This document shows positions 1-10,530 of a DNA stretch of 64,000 nucleotides, piece after piece. A model generated the notes under the pieces. It did no database searches. It had not been told where the DNA came from and worked only from the letters and a program-made list of their open reading frames with translations. Position numbers and translations under genes: made by a program. Positions within the stretch are counted from its first letter, which is position 1. The number at the start of each line of letters is the position of its first letter. The stretch comes from Paratinospora sagittata. Taxonomy: Eukaryota; Streptophyta; Magnoliopsida; Ranunculales; Menispermaceae. The stretch lies in the NCBI GenBank assembly GCA_035771175.1, contig CM069600.1:5603729-5667728 (forward strand), written 5' to 3'.

Positions 1-315
1 AAATTTTATAACAGAACCAACCCAAACTAATATGAAATAATAGTTATTACTTTGCTCATTGTTCATGATGTAAATAATATTAAAGAAATTACTTTAATAA
101 CTGTCATAATATTCACATTTGACTTACAAATAATTTTATAAATATTATTCAGAATCCATAAATTATGCAATTTTATAATTAAATATACATAGACCAACCC
201 CACCCAAACAAACTCGAAGTCAAGGTTTGGGTTAAATTTTTTTTAACTGGAACTTAATTGGGTTGGGTTGGTATTTGGCCGCAATCCGATCCAACCCAAT
301 CCGTGAACACCGCTA
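1..315 (-). mobile_element. Partial hAT-like non-autonomous element, cut by window start
   Basis: This stretch is the reverse-complement relative of the complete element at 61577-62023: both share the AT-rich core around a cataaattatgcaatttta block and GGTTGGGTTGG-type ends. Its terminus TGAACACCGCTA (304-315) differs at one base from the 12-bp terminal repeat TGAACACCCCTA of the complete copy. The other end lies outside the window, so no target duplication can be checked. It has no coding capacity. The hAT assignment is carried over from the complete copy, which has an 8-bp TSD. Confidence 0.6.
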
Positions 316-730
316 GGCATGACTTTATTTTTGTGCCAATTTTCTTTTATAATCTTCCATAATAAATCCTTAAGTATTTATTAAGAAATTATTTTGCTTA
401 TCAAAGCCAATTGTGGGAACATGTGAAAGCCAATTGTGGCAATAAGATCATCATTTTCAATTGTTATTTTGCTTATCCAAACTATACTTATTAATATTGA
501 TCAGTAAATTAAGCATAAATTACAAAGGTTTGTGGTGATATAAGACATGGTACATGAGAATTTTCACGAGAATGGCATCAAATCAACCATGCATTAATGT
601 TGCTTTTATTCATAGTGCAATATTAAAGACAAAGATAAACTTGAGCATACTAAATTAATGTCTCAAATATGAAGGCTTATTAATATGTTTATTACAATAT
701 TAGAAACCATTAATCTAATAGATCAATGGA
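316..730. other. AT-rich intergenic stretch, 3' flank of thionin-like gene 1
   Basis: No gene is seen. The part next to 731 is the 3' flank of the minus-strand thionin-like gene 1 and contains a possible poly-A signal on the minus strand (reverse complement of tttatt near 687). Confidence 0.5.
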
Positions 731-1704
731 CTAATGAAGCTTGGAGCAATCCTGGGAGCATGAATTCAAGCAACTTTCAACTTCTTCTTCACCTGCAATT
801 CACAAGTTTTTTGTCAAACTTTCAAATCACCCCTCTAACATTCTTATAAAGATTAAAATAATATATATACAGTTGTAATATCAATTAACATTCTTATAAT
901 TAAAGATTAAAATGTTTATCAATAAAAGAACTTAAATTAAAAAAGTAGTTATCATATGTGTATGTGTGCGGGGGAGAGAAAGAGAGACCCGTTGGACCCA
1001 TTTCTCGTTGTACCGAGTTGAATGCCACATCATCAGCAACATCAACCAGACCAGCCACCGAGTGATAATGTTTGCTCAACAGGCCTAGGGCTACCGACCA
1101 CATATCGACAAGTATTGACACGGATAAGGATAACTCAAAATTCACAGTGACAAATCTGTGATTAATACTCTACAAAGCTCTGAACTGACTTAGGCATTTG
1201 AGGGCTTTTGGTCGGCATCACATTGGCATTTCTTACGATAGCCTATTCTTTCCTTCTCTTTCTCTTTCACGTTTGAGGTCTTGAGTAGACAGGTCAGTGC
1301 CTAAGCAGGTTCCAATTCAGTACGTTCGCTCCACATCACAATTTACTGATGTTGGTAAAATCTTACACTAACAAGACTTATTCTAAATTCATTTAATGAA
1401 GACTATATCATAAGAGACTAGATTAAGAAATTAAGAGATTATACTCACGAGGATTGTCAATGGTGCTAATTTTTGTACATTTGGAATATGCACAACTTTT
1501 GTTGCATTTGTCGTTGATGTTCAAAGTAGAAGATGCAACGCATTCTTTCAAACAATGAAAACCACATGTGAAGGGATTATGGGTTGTGGCCATGCATGAA
1601 CCAAAGCATTTTGCATAGCAAAACGGGAAGGTGAATTGGGCATTGGTTTCACCTACAAGTACAACCAGTAGTATTATAGTAACTACAAACACTTTTCCCT
1701 CCAT
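731..1704 (-). CDS. Thionin-like cysteine-rich secreted peptide, gene 1 (two exons)
   Basis: Two coding exons, 1704-1449 and 792-731, are joined by a 656-bp intron with GTGAGT donor and CAG acceptor in phase 1. The spliced product is 105 aa. Residues 1-22 (MEGKVFVV... ending NA) form a hydrophobic signal peptide. The mature part has four Cys triads of the form CX3CX3-4C: CYAKCFGSC, CGFHCLKEC, CNKSCAYSKC and, from exon 2, CLNSCSQDC. This is the pattern of the plant thionin-like family, small secreted peptides thought to act in defence or signalling; the specific role here is unknown. The ATG at 1704 is preferred over an upstream in-frame start because all paralogues start at MEGK and a TATA box lies just upstream. 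It is more diverged than the other four intact copies. Confidence 0.85.
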
Positions 1705-1785
1705 CTCCTTTACCAACTTGTAGCAGCTACAATATAATTTGTTTTTTGCAATCCTTTGATAAGACCATGAAGCCAAACTAATGGA

Positions 1786-1792
1786 ATTTATA
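1786..1792 (-). promoter_or_regulatory. Putative TATA box of thionin-like gene 1
   Basis: The minus strand reads TATAAAT in the context agaaattctataaattc, which is kept in front of the other intact paralogues. It lies 82 bp upstream of the ATG. Confidence 0.5.
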
Positions 1793-3699
1793 GAATTTCT
1801 AGTATCTTGTGTACGTATGATTATTAATAACTTTTATTTTCTATCTTTTTTAAGAGGGGCCTATTTAAGAAATTGATGATCTAATTTTGAAAAAAAAATA
1901 AAGTTCTTTCCTTAATTTTTAAATATTAGATTATTCTTTCTTATTATTAATTTAATTTTAAATAATAGTCATTATGGAAGGTTATTTGAAATGATAACAT
2001 AAACATAGCATGATATATAAATGAATGATACTATCAATCACTAGGCTAAGATCCGAATTTGATTTTTTTTTTTTTTTTAATTATCAATCATTATGTTCAA
2101 CTTTGAATTTTTTGAAACTTTATATATATTACTGCAAGTAAAAAAAAAAAAAAAAAACAACAAACAAACAAACAAACTAATATTAATATGGGCATGAAAT
2201 CTTGTTAGGAGATTCATAGAATAGGGCTTGAAATGAAAAATATATGCTACATAAATGACCGGGAGATCGGATCTAATATTTGCTATCTCAGTCAGTCAAA
2301 GTAGTCTACTACATGAATAATCTAGCCAACCTGGTTATCACCTTAGCAATAGAAAGCTCGAATTTGGCTACAAGGTTGAGTCTATATATAAAACAACATT
2401 TTCTCTAAGTTCGACACTATTAGGCGTTTGCTTGCCTATAGTCAATAGGATAAGAATGTTGAGATTCTTGTAGTGGAACAAACATACAAACATGCACACA
2501 CACATATGCAAATTAAAGTAACAAGAAAAATGCACACATATTTACGTAGTTTGGCGAAAATCAGTCTACATCCACAACAGATGAAAATTTCACTAATATG
2601 AGAAAATCTAGTATAACACTCATAATGTCTCTATATTTTTCCTCTTACCTCTCAATCCCCAATACTAGGTATAGATAGAGAGTTTTAGACTTAGTTTCCA
2701 ACTCAGAATGGAGAAGTTTTCTACTCAGTCCAAGAAACTAATAAATAAAAACACATAAAATAGAAATATCACTGGTACACATGATGGGCCGAGCCACACT
2801 ATAAATAACAAAGAATGTATTTGATTGGGTTAATGATGATTTAGTCCATTGATATTTTTTTTAAATGAGGATCTCACACCATATATTGTGTGAATAATGT
2901 CGGCATTGAAATTATTGGTAAAAGTGAAAAATTATTAGCTAAACTCGTTTCTGAACGAGAGCTATTTGAAATGAAATTCAAACGCATGAAGCGTAAAATC
3001 ATTTTAGATATAAATGATTATTTATATGAAACTATTCAAGGAAATGAATAGATCCATGAATGATGATATATATTTATGAAAATTCTTTTAGGATTAAAAT
3101 GCTCAAAGCAAAAGCATCGGATGATTCAAAATTGTTTGATTCAAAGCTACATACGTATTTATATGATTATTATGCATACATATTTTATAATAGTTTTAAT
3201 AAGTATTTGCGATCATATGCATATTATGAAAAAATATATATATATATATATTGATTTTTATTTATTAGGGCATATGTTGATTATTTGAGTTTTATAAGAA
3301 CTCTTGAAGAATTTATTAGTATGTCTTTAAAAGAGAAATAAAAGAAAAATTGCCTTAGCTTGTAGATAAAATATTTTTCAGTCGAATTTTTATCCTTTAG
3401 GCAATTTAGTGAAATAGAGGATTAAATAAATTAACTCTATATATATATTGATAAAACATATTTCTTAGCTCTTTAATGATTGATCGCTTGAAATCAATAA
3501 AAAATATTTTCATCATAATGAATATGATTGAAAATTACTTGATATCGAATTACCATATTTTTATGCAATTGATATACTTATGTATCTTATAAATTATACA
3601 AAGAACATATATTATACTATGTTCTTAAGTAATTTATTAGCTGGCAAGATACAACTTTACATCAAGTTGAAGCATTAAAATGATATATTTTCATATGAC
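1793..3699. other. AT-rich intergenic DNA with possible LTR fragment
   Basis: No gene is supported. The first part is the 5' flank of gene 1. It is followed by homopolymer and (CAAA)n tracts near 2130-2175. Around 2520-2700 a stretch resembles the inside of a copia-type LTR (tttacgtagtttggcg followed by a ctacatccac block), but it is too decayed to bound. Short open frames at 3060-3288 are AT-rich chance frames. Confidence 0.35.
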
Positions 3700-4556
3700 A
3701 AGTAATATAGATTTATTTTATTCAAGAGCGTCAACATCATAATTACTTAGATATGTAACAAGTTCAAAAGGTTCATTAAATAAACATATTTCATTGAAAT
3801 CTATAAGCTATAAAAAGTGATAAAATTAATATGTAGAAATATGATCATGATGCATTATTCTAACCAATTTCTTTGCTAAAGTTTTATCAATTACAATATT
3901 TGTGGAGCCAATTTACAATATTAGCATACAAAGATTAAATGGTATTTGAAGTGTCAAGCTACTCAAGAAAATTCAATGAAGTCAACATAAAGAGGGAAAT
4001 TCTTATGAAGAGGAGTTATTGATTAGTATACTGTACTATTTTTCCCTTAGCTAAGGTTTTGCCCCATTGGGTTTTCCTTACAAGGTTTTTAACGAGTCAA
4101 TCATAACAATATAAGACTCAAAGAGAATATTGTATTCTTTTTCCTTTTAGATTTTTTTTCCCACTGGGTTTTCTCTAGTAAGGTTTTAACGATGCATATT
4201 CTCTATATATGATGGTATTCAAAAGGGGGTATAAATGTATTTAAATATCATCATAACCTTCAATTCATTACAAGGATTTTGTAACCTCTATATTAGTGTT
4301 GGATTTAATTTTGTAATAACCAATGAAATTCATTTTTGTAACCATTGGATTTATTGATATTGTTAATGTAATTTAATCTTCTATTATGACCATAAGCTTA
4401 TATAAGGAGGTGCTTAGATTACACAAGATGTACAAAAGGTTTATACAAGTCTAGAATAACATGAGAATAAAATATCTTCTCATTCCTCTATTTCTTTTTC
4501 AAGTATGTCTTCTTTACATTTGTTTATTTGTAATAGTTATCGATTTATTTTACAAC
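3700..4556 (+). mobile_element. Degenerate Ty1/copia 3' end (RNase H tail, polypurine tract, LTR)
   Basis: Decayed coding sequence near 3875-3945 reads like the end of a copia RNase H region (a degenerate LxxTxFxxxxxNIxxxRLN pattern). It is followed by the paired cactgggttttcc / aaggttttaacga blocks typical of copia 3' untranslated regions (4040-4195). A purine tract (aaaaggggg, about 4217-4226) comes next, then an LTR-like stretch ending ACAACA at about 4556. Its inner start is probably near 4230, and a TGTTGG lies at 4297. No matching 5' half was found in the window. Boundaries are approximate. Confidence 0.5.
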
Positions 4557-4779
4557 ACGTCTTAATAAAAAAATAAATTTTAAAAAAAATGTTCTACAAA
4601 CGATGTGTGTCAACGCTATTTTTCAAACCTGGTACCCAGTAGTACTCTTGGATGTTTTGGAAATGCGTGTGTATTGTGCAGCTTCTCTACATCCAAGGAA
4701 AATTGGGTCATTGTTAGGAAATAGCACTGGCACCCAATGTACATTTAACATTACTCAATTTTAAATTTAAATATAGTAG

Positions 4780-5386
4780 TAGGGGCATAACGGATTGGGT
4801 TGGAGGCAAAACTCAACTCAACCCAAACAATTTGGGTTGGAAAAAATGAAACTCAATCCGGATCAAATTAGTTCTTCAACCCAACCCAACCCAACCCAAA
4901 CTTGTTCAGGTTGAGATTGCTTTATTTTTTATTTTTTCAAGAAGATGGCGCGAACTTTTTTAGAATTTTTTTTTAAAAAAACCGTATTGGTCTCCGTTGA
5001 AGCAACGAAGAATAAAAATAATCAGAACAAAAAAAGAAAGAAGTAGAAAGAAAGAACTCGAAACGAAGAATAAGAATTGAAAGAAGAAGAAGAAGAAAAA
5101 CCTTGGGTACCGTTGAAGCGACGAAGAATAAAAACAAGCATAACAAAAAATGAACGAAAAAGAAACAAAGAAGTCGAAACGAAGAATAAGAATTGAAAGA
5201 ATAAGAAGAAGAAAAACCTTATTGGGTACCTTAGGTTCTGTTTGAGTTGGGTTAGGTCGGGTTTTAAGGGTGTCAACCCATGACCCAACCTGAACCATTC
5301 GGGTTAGAATTTTTGAATCCAACCCAACCTAACCCATCGGGTTATGCTCCATTTGGTCAGATTGGTTGGGTTGGCTTGCACCCTTA
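4780..5386. mobile_element. hAT-like non-autonomous element with 8-bp target duplication
   Basis: The 607-bp element starts TAGGGGCATAAC and ends CTTGCACCCTTA, an imperfect terminal inverted repeat. It is flanked by a perfect 8-bp direct repeat tatagtag (4772-4779 and 5387-5394). Sub-terminal regions are rich in GGGTTGG/CCAACCC. An 8-bp TSD with short TAGGG-type ends is the hAT signature. There is no transposase. The F/S-rich open frames on the minus strand are artefacts of purine-rich tandem repeats. It probably landed in the intron or 3' flank of thionin-like gene 2. Confidence 0.75.
4981..5227. repeat. Tandem duplication, about 116-bp unit, inside the hAT-like element
   Basis: A purine-rich unit beginning near ccgttgaagc recurs with a period of 116 bp (4994 and 5110) and ends at another ttgggtacc boundary near 5225. 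The two copies differ by scattered substitutions and small indels. Confidence 0.75.
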
Positions 5387-5515
5387 TATAGTAGGGCATG
5401 TAGTAAACTACTATATGCATGTGCCAGGGAAAGAGAAAACTATTCTAAATTTCTTTCATATGAGATACCACATTAAAAGAGAGAGAAATTAAATAATAAA
5501 AGAATTACTCACGAG

Positions 5516-6794
5516 TAGGGGTGGCAATTCGGGCCATTTGGCCCGGTTCGGCCACGTCCTTCCGGGCTTAAATATAGTAGGGTCGGGCCGGGCTGAGCCT
5601 TATAAAATTTCGGGCCGGGCCGACATTAAAAAACCTTGGCCTAAGTCCAACCCAAAAAAATAAATAGGCCGGGGCTTCCAGGCTTTTGGACTACCAATGT
5701 AACAAAATACATATTTTAATGTTAGAGTAATTACAATAAAATATAAAATTTTAGTTCAATAATTAAATAAAACGTACAAATGATTATTTGATGGCAAATA
5801 ATTTTCCTATGTATATATCACATTTATTTAATTTATCTAAAATATGTGTTGATTCATTCTAATCATTGAAATGAGTGAGCTTATATATGTGGTTGAATAA
5901 TGTCTTTCTTTCATAATTTTAGCCCGACCCATGTTATTATAATTTAGTTAAATTCATTATATATTTATATCTAGCCCTACATACTTTTAGAGAGTATACT
6001 TAATGAAGTATACTTGGTAAAGTTTTTTTTTAGAGTATACTTAATAAAGTTGAAATGTTGCACAATAAAAAAGATACAATATAATATAAATTGTATACAT
6101 ATATTCTTAATTAATTATATGTACTTTTTTTTTCGTATTACATACTTAATTGCATATACTCTTAATTATGTATATACAATACAAATATATACCCTTAATT
6201 ATATAAGTATATAACACTCTTGATTATTGTGTTTTCTTTACTACACACATTTTATATACTCTTAATTATGTGTTTTTCTTTCATTTTCTAAACTCTTAAT
6301 TATAAATATATATGTGTGTGTGTGTGCACTTGTGCGTGTGTGTATGTATGTATGTATAATATATTCTCTTGAATCTTAAGTATGATTTGTTTTTTGTCAT
6401 TTTATACTCTAATTATATACTATATATACTCTAATTAAGAAATAAACTATGTATGTGGATTATTTGTTTTATTTGATTTATCTTAAATGTGTTGATTCAT
6501 TCTAATCATTAAAATGAGTGATGTTATATATATAGTTGGATAATGTCTTTTTTTCATAATAGTAGCCCAACCCATGTTATTATAATTTAGTTAAATTCAT
6601 TATATCTAGCTCTACATACTTTTAAGAGTATACTTAATAAAACATACTTGGTCAAGGTTTTTATTTTTTTTATTTTTTTATTTTTTTAGATAGTATACTT
6701 AACAAAGTCAAAATGCAACAAAATAAAAATGATATAATATAATATATAGCGGGTCGGGTAAGTCTATGTGCCTCAAGTCAAATTGTCACCCCTC
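5516..6794. mobile_element. Inserted element with TAGGGGTGGCAATT-type inverted ends, splitting thionin-like gene 2
   Basis: The left end reads taggggtggcaatt (5516-5529) and the right end aattgtcacccct (6781-6793), an inverted repeat with one internal mismatch. This resembles hAT ends, but I see no clear TSD (ctcacgag versus ggatcctc). It contains GGCCCGGTTCGGCC-type palindromic sequence near 5537 and two about 180-bp direct copies (5847-6035 and 6484-6660). It has no transposase. It sits exactly between gene 2 exon 1 and the displaced splice donor at 5504-5515. Confidence 0.6.
5847..6660. repeat. Internal direct repeat pair (about 180 bp each)
   Basis: Copies at about 5847-6035 and 6484-6660 share a vtgttgattcattctaatc-type start, the tagttaaattcattatat block and an agtatacttaat block. 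They are separated by about 450 bp of AT-rich DNA with a (TG)n run near 6310-6350. Confidence 0.7.
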
Positions 6795-7054
6795 GGATCC
6801 TCAAAGGTGCTAATATTTCTACATTTTGAATATGAACAGCGTAAATTGCATGAGTTATTGACAATATCCAAAGGAGAAGATGCTACACATTGTTTCAAAC
6901 AACGAAAACCACATGTAAAAGGATTGTGAGTTTCAGCTCGACATGCAGCAAAGCATTCTTTGTAGCAAATCAAGAAGGATAATTGGGCATTGCTTTGGCT
7001 GATAAATACACCCAATAGCAATAGACTCACTACAAACACTACTTTTTCCAACAT
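6773..7054 (-). pseudogene. Thionin-like gene 2, exon 1 disrupted at the splice junction
   Basis: The ATG is at 7054. A signal peptide ending SNA is followed by three Cys triads (CYKECFAAC, CGFRCLKQC, CNLRCSYSKC), as in the intact paralogues. At the conserved DP-R junction, where paralogues have a phase-1 GT donor, the reading frame runs into the inserted element and ends after five extra residues at 6773. The displaced donor and intron start (actcacgag, minus CTCGTGAGT) are found at 5504-5515, beyond the insert. No exon 2 with the fourth triad was found further downstream on the minus strand. The reading frame of exon 1 is undamaged, so a truncated three-triad peptide remains possible, but loss of function is more likely. 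Confidence 0.75.
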
Positions 7055-7120
7055 CTTCCCTTACCAAGTTATAGTATTAATACTTAGTTTCTTCAGTCCT
7101 GTAATATGGTTGTTAGTATT

Positions 7121-7128
7121 TTTATATA
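7121..7128 (-). promoter_or_regulatory. Putative TATA box of thionin-like gene 2
   Basis: The minus strand reads TATATAAA 67 bp upstream of the ATG at 7054, in the same position as the TATA-like motif of the paralogues. Confidence 0.4.
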
Positions 7129-7856
7129 GAATTTTTAGTATATTGTTTAGATAATAGTATAAATGAGTTTTATTTGCTACCATTTTTAGAGGAACCTGTT
7201 TTAAGAAACTGATAAGATAATTTTAATTAAAAAAATATTGGTCTTTCCTTAATTTAAATCTTAGATTCATATTTTTAATATTATAAAAGTTAATTTAAAT
7301 AGTAATCAATACGCGACGTCATTATTGTTGGGTATGTATGAATTGAAATAATAGTCTCAGATTGGATATGAGCAAGTTCAACACATGAAATATAAGTTAA
7401 GATCTTACCTCACTAGTACCAAGGCTTTTTCAAGTAAAACTCCACGACACTTGGGCGCAAAGGTGATTAAGTTGGGAACAATATCAATACTAGTACAGAT
7501 TCAGGCCTGCCGAACAATTATGTATTATTAAAATGAACTTTTTGAAATAGTCTAAGCACTAAAATAAAATATAATAATTAATCTTTTCACTTATCTTTTT
7601 ATAAGTTCAATCTATCTCCACTCCCAATTAGAAGGAAACATATTTTTTAATTAAAACAAAATAGTATCTAGCTAGGTGTAAAATTGAGTACATGTCCAGA
7701 TGCAAGGCAACCGAATATAATCTTCAATGTTAAGAGAACCTAAAGTTATATATAAATGTATTTCTTAAAATGCCTTCCTCTTAATTAATACAATATTATA
7801 ATAATTTTAAAATAGAAGTCATTAATACCAATATCTAAACAAGATACTAGAAATTC
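7129..7856. other. Shared upstream region of divergent genes 2 and 3
   Basis: No gene is seen. Genes 2 (minus) and 3 (plus) diverge from this roughly 0.9-kb region, which is repeated inverted at about 51765-52715. It includes the block ttcttaaaatgccttcctc (7759-7779 region), which also precedes genes 4, 5 and 6 and so may be part of a common promoter. Confidence 0.45.
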
Positions 7857-7863
7857 TATAAAT
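7857..7863 (+). promoter_or_regulatory. Putative TATA box of thionin-like gene 3
   Basis: TATAAAT in the conserved context ctagaaattctataaat, 102 bp upstream of the ATG at 7965. The extra distance relative to gene 4 comes largely from the GAA microsatellite. Confidence 0.5.
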
Positions 7864-7900
7864 TTAATTAGTTGGTGGTGAATTGTCATGTCAAACTACT

Positions 7901-7937
7901 GAAGAAGAAGAAGAAGAAGAAGAAGAAGAAGAAGAAG
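7901..7937 (+). repeat. (GAA)12 microsatellite in the leader of gene 3
   Basis: About 12 GAA units lie between the TATA-like motif and the ATG. The inverted-duplicate gene 6 has only about 4 units at the matching place (51706-51718), so the tract changed length after the duplication. Confidence 0.9.
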
Positions 7938-7964
7938 ATCGATAACTATAGCTTTTGTAAAGAG

Positions 7965-8718
7965 ATGGAGGGAAAAGCGTTTTTAGTGCTTGTTTTACTA
8001 ATAGGTGTATTTGCACATCAAACTAATGCTTTTTCCTTTGGCTTTGCATTTTGTTATGTAAAATGCTTTGGGCCATGTGTCATCAAATCCAAAAATCCAG
8101 TCGAATGTGGTGTCCTTTGTTTAGGAGAATGTGCTGCTTCGTTTGCTTTGGATGTCAATCACTCGTGCATTAAAAAGTGTGCATATACAAAATGTACAAA
8201 AATTAGCACACTCAATAATCCTCGTAAGTATATATTTTTCTTCTTAATCTCTGTCTCTTACTATTTTTATGTTGCATCCTGAAAAAGATTTAAATGGTGT
8301 TTGTTAACTTTATTTGTAACCTTTAAAAAAATAAAAAAAATTTAAAAAACAAATAAAAAATTTCTTAGATAATTTTTTAATTTTTTTAACCTTTAAGAAT
8401 AAAAAAATTATTAATTAATAAAAAATATAGTATTTTACTTATTTTAGTAGACCTTAAACTTCTACGGCAATTAGAGGTTGATTTTGAAATAGAAATAGAT
8501 CAGATTAAGTAGAATACCAAACGCTATTTTAGAACCACATTGAAGAATTTGACACATTATTATTTAATAGAGCTTAATAAGCCACAAAACAAAGTATTAT
8601 GTACATTATAAGTATTATGAGTTTTATTATTTCTTATATAGAATTTTTAATTACAGGTGAAAAGGAAGTTGAAGGTTGCTTGAACTCATGCTCTGAAGGC
8701 TGCTCTGAGGGCCATTAA
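7965..8718 (+). CDS. Thionin-like cysteine-rich secreted peptide, gene 3 (two exons)
   Basis: Exons 7965-8223 and 8657-8718 flank a 433-bp phase-1 intron (GTAAGT donor, TTACAG acceptor). The product is 106 aa. It starts MEGKAFLVLVLL, a hydrophobic signal peptide likely cut after NA at residue 22. The mature part has twelve Cys in four triads: CYVKCFGPC, CGVLCLGEC, CIKKCAYTKC and, from exon 2, CLNSCSEGC. The C terminus is acidic and ends GH. The start was chosen because MEGK is conserved in all paralogues; the upstream lysine-rich in-frame stretch is just the GAA repeat. Likely poly-A signals (aataaa) follow near 8761. Its inverted twin is gene 6, which differs by a two-residue insertion after the second triad and an L-to-R change within it. 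Confidence 0.9.
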
Positions 8719-9280
8719 TTAGTACGGTTATTTGTTAGATTAATATTTGTCTCATTCTAATAATAAATGTATGAAGAAAGTTTTTCTTTCTCAATATTCC
8801 AAATTTATATATCTTTGTATTTGTTGCATTATGAATAAAAGCAAAGGTAATTGTTTCAATTTCATTTATTTAGAAACTTTTCATACTATAAAAGGTACCA
8901 TGTGCTTGTACGTATGTATATTTCTCTTTGCTTTATAGATTGGTCATGAGCACATTTTCAATTAGCTTTATTATTAAGCTCATTTGTACTTATTTCATTT
9001 AAAATACCCAAAAAATTTGAATTTTTTGGTTTAAGATTTAGGGTTATCATTTTAATTTATATTATAAAGAAATTAATAAAAGTTAAAATCTTGCACGACA
9101 CTTATGCTCACGATTGAAGTGTTTCAATCTAAATTTTTTGATAAATTCTAATATGATGACAAAAAATATAACTATGTGTATAACTATTAAGATTCAATTG
9201 ATAATTTATTATATATATATATATGTAGTTTTTATTTTTTATTTTTTATAAAAGATCTAATGAATATATAAGGGTGTAAT
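8719..9280. other. 3' flank of gene 3
   Basis: No gene is seen. The sequence is matched in reverse by the flank of gene 6 (about 50150-50960), including the block agctttattattaagctcat that also follows the other paralogues. Confidence 0.5.
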
Positions 9281-10445
9281 TATAGACGTATAACATTTTT
9301 TAAGTTAGATTAACATTTTTCAAAAAATAAAAACCCTGCATAAAAATCGAGCCGCACACATAAGCCTGGCTCTCATGTAAAGTTCTAATTTTTCTTTTTA
9401 ACTTTTTAAACTTTTCTTAATAATCCAAAAAAATTAAATTTTAAACTATATATAAACCCTAAACTCTTCATAATTGCAAATGCAAGGGTGATGCTCATGT
9501 GATGTTGTCACTGACCATATAGTAAAAACAAAAACAAAAAAAATAATAATTAGAAAAGTCTTAAAAAATAAAAGATAAAATTAATGAAGTGGAGAAGATT
9601 TAAAAGAGATAAAATTATATAAAATATGAGGTTTTTCCAACATGCCCTAACTGCAAGCATATTAAAGAAATAAATTCATTTTACTTTTTTCAACCTTCTT
9701 GGACATTTATCAACCTTTTAATTAAGACGTTCAATCATTTTGGACTTCAGAATGTAGGACCAACGACCCTCTAGGCTGGAGATTTGATGATTATAAATAA
9801 CATTTCTAACACTCTAACGTTTGTTTATAGTATTTCAGCGAAGCTTATCAAGATCACACCAAAATAGCTGACAAATCATCCAAGATTGAAGCATGAAGAT
9901 CATAATTTTCTATAATGTAATGTTTGCTAGATCTTATTTAGGATGTAATGTTCTTTAGAGCTCTCAACAAATTCCCATTCTTTATCATTTTTAAATGTTT
10001 TTAAATCTTGCTCAAATCTATCAAAATAAGTTTAAAAGACTTTTCAATCTCTTACTTTGTATTCTAAATAATTCAAATGTTTTCAAAACTATGTCAAAAG
10101 TGTTTATTATGCATTGGAGTTGCCTTTGATTTACAAAAATATTATTTTTAAGTGTGTATAAAGGGCTCCAGCGCGCTAGCCAAAGCTATAGCACGCTAGA
10201 CAACTGGTTGAAAATTTTAAATCCTTGGAAAAGTGACCAGCGCACTAGACAACTAGTCGAGATTTTCCAAGTCTTTTGGAAAAGCCACCACCGCGCTTGT
10301 ACAAAGGCCAGTGCGCTTGGCCTTTAGTGTTATTAAACGCTTTGGTTTAATATAAACTAGCCAACTTTCTACTTGTTTCTAACATCTACAACCCTTAATT
10401 TCCAATGCTATTTTACTGATTTGTCCAAATTGTGGCTTTAATTTT
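9281..10445. repeat. Segment present only in the left arm; LTR-like GC-richer part
   Basis: In the right arm the flanking sequences are joined directly near 50110-50135, so this 1.2-kb piece was either gained by the left arm or lost by the right. The part at 10160-10325 has short repeats of the type agcgcgctagc / cagcgcactagac, reminiscent of the repeated gcgct motifs in solo LTR D. No genes. Confidence 0.55.
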
Positions 10446-10530
10446 TTTCAACTGTATGCATGTTACATTACTAGCTAAAGTAATGTAACATAATCTTTTA
10501 GGTTAAGAGAATCTAAAGTTAGATATAAAA
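10318..10530 (+). repeat. Direct repeat R, copy 1
   Basis: About 210 bp (ttattaaacgctttgg to gttagatat) are repeated almost exactly at 12545-12757, where they form the distal promoter of gene 4. The intervening 2 kb is transposon debris. Confidence 0.85.

Noticed and set aside
900..1145. 81-codon minus-strand frame
   Set aside because: It lies entirely in the intron of thionin-like gene 1 and shows no family motif.
4960..5322. Phe/Ser-rich minus-strand open frames
   Set aside because: They are the complement of purine-rich (GAAAGAA)n tandem repeats inside a hAT-like element; no protein family expected.
7888..7902. Short upstream ORF (MSNY) before gene 3, with similar ones before genes 4-6
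   Set aside because: The TATA-like motif predicts transcription starting at or after this ATG, so it may not be in the mRNA; too short to support without start-site data.
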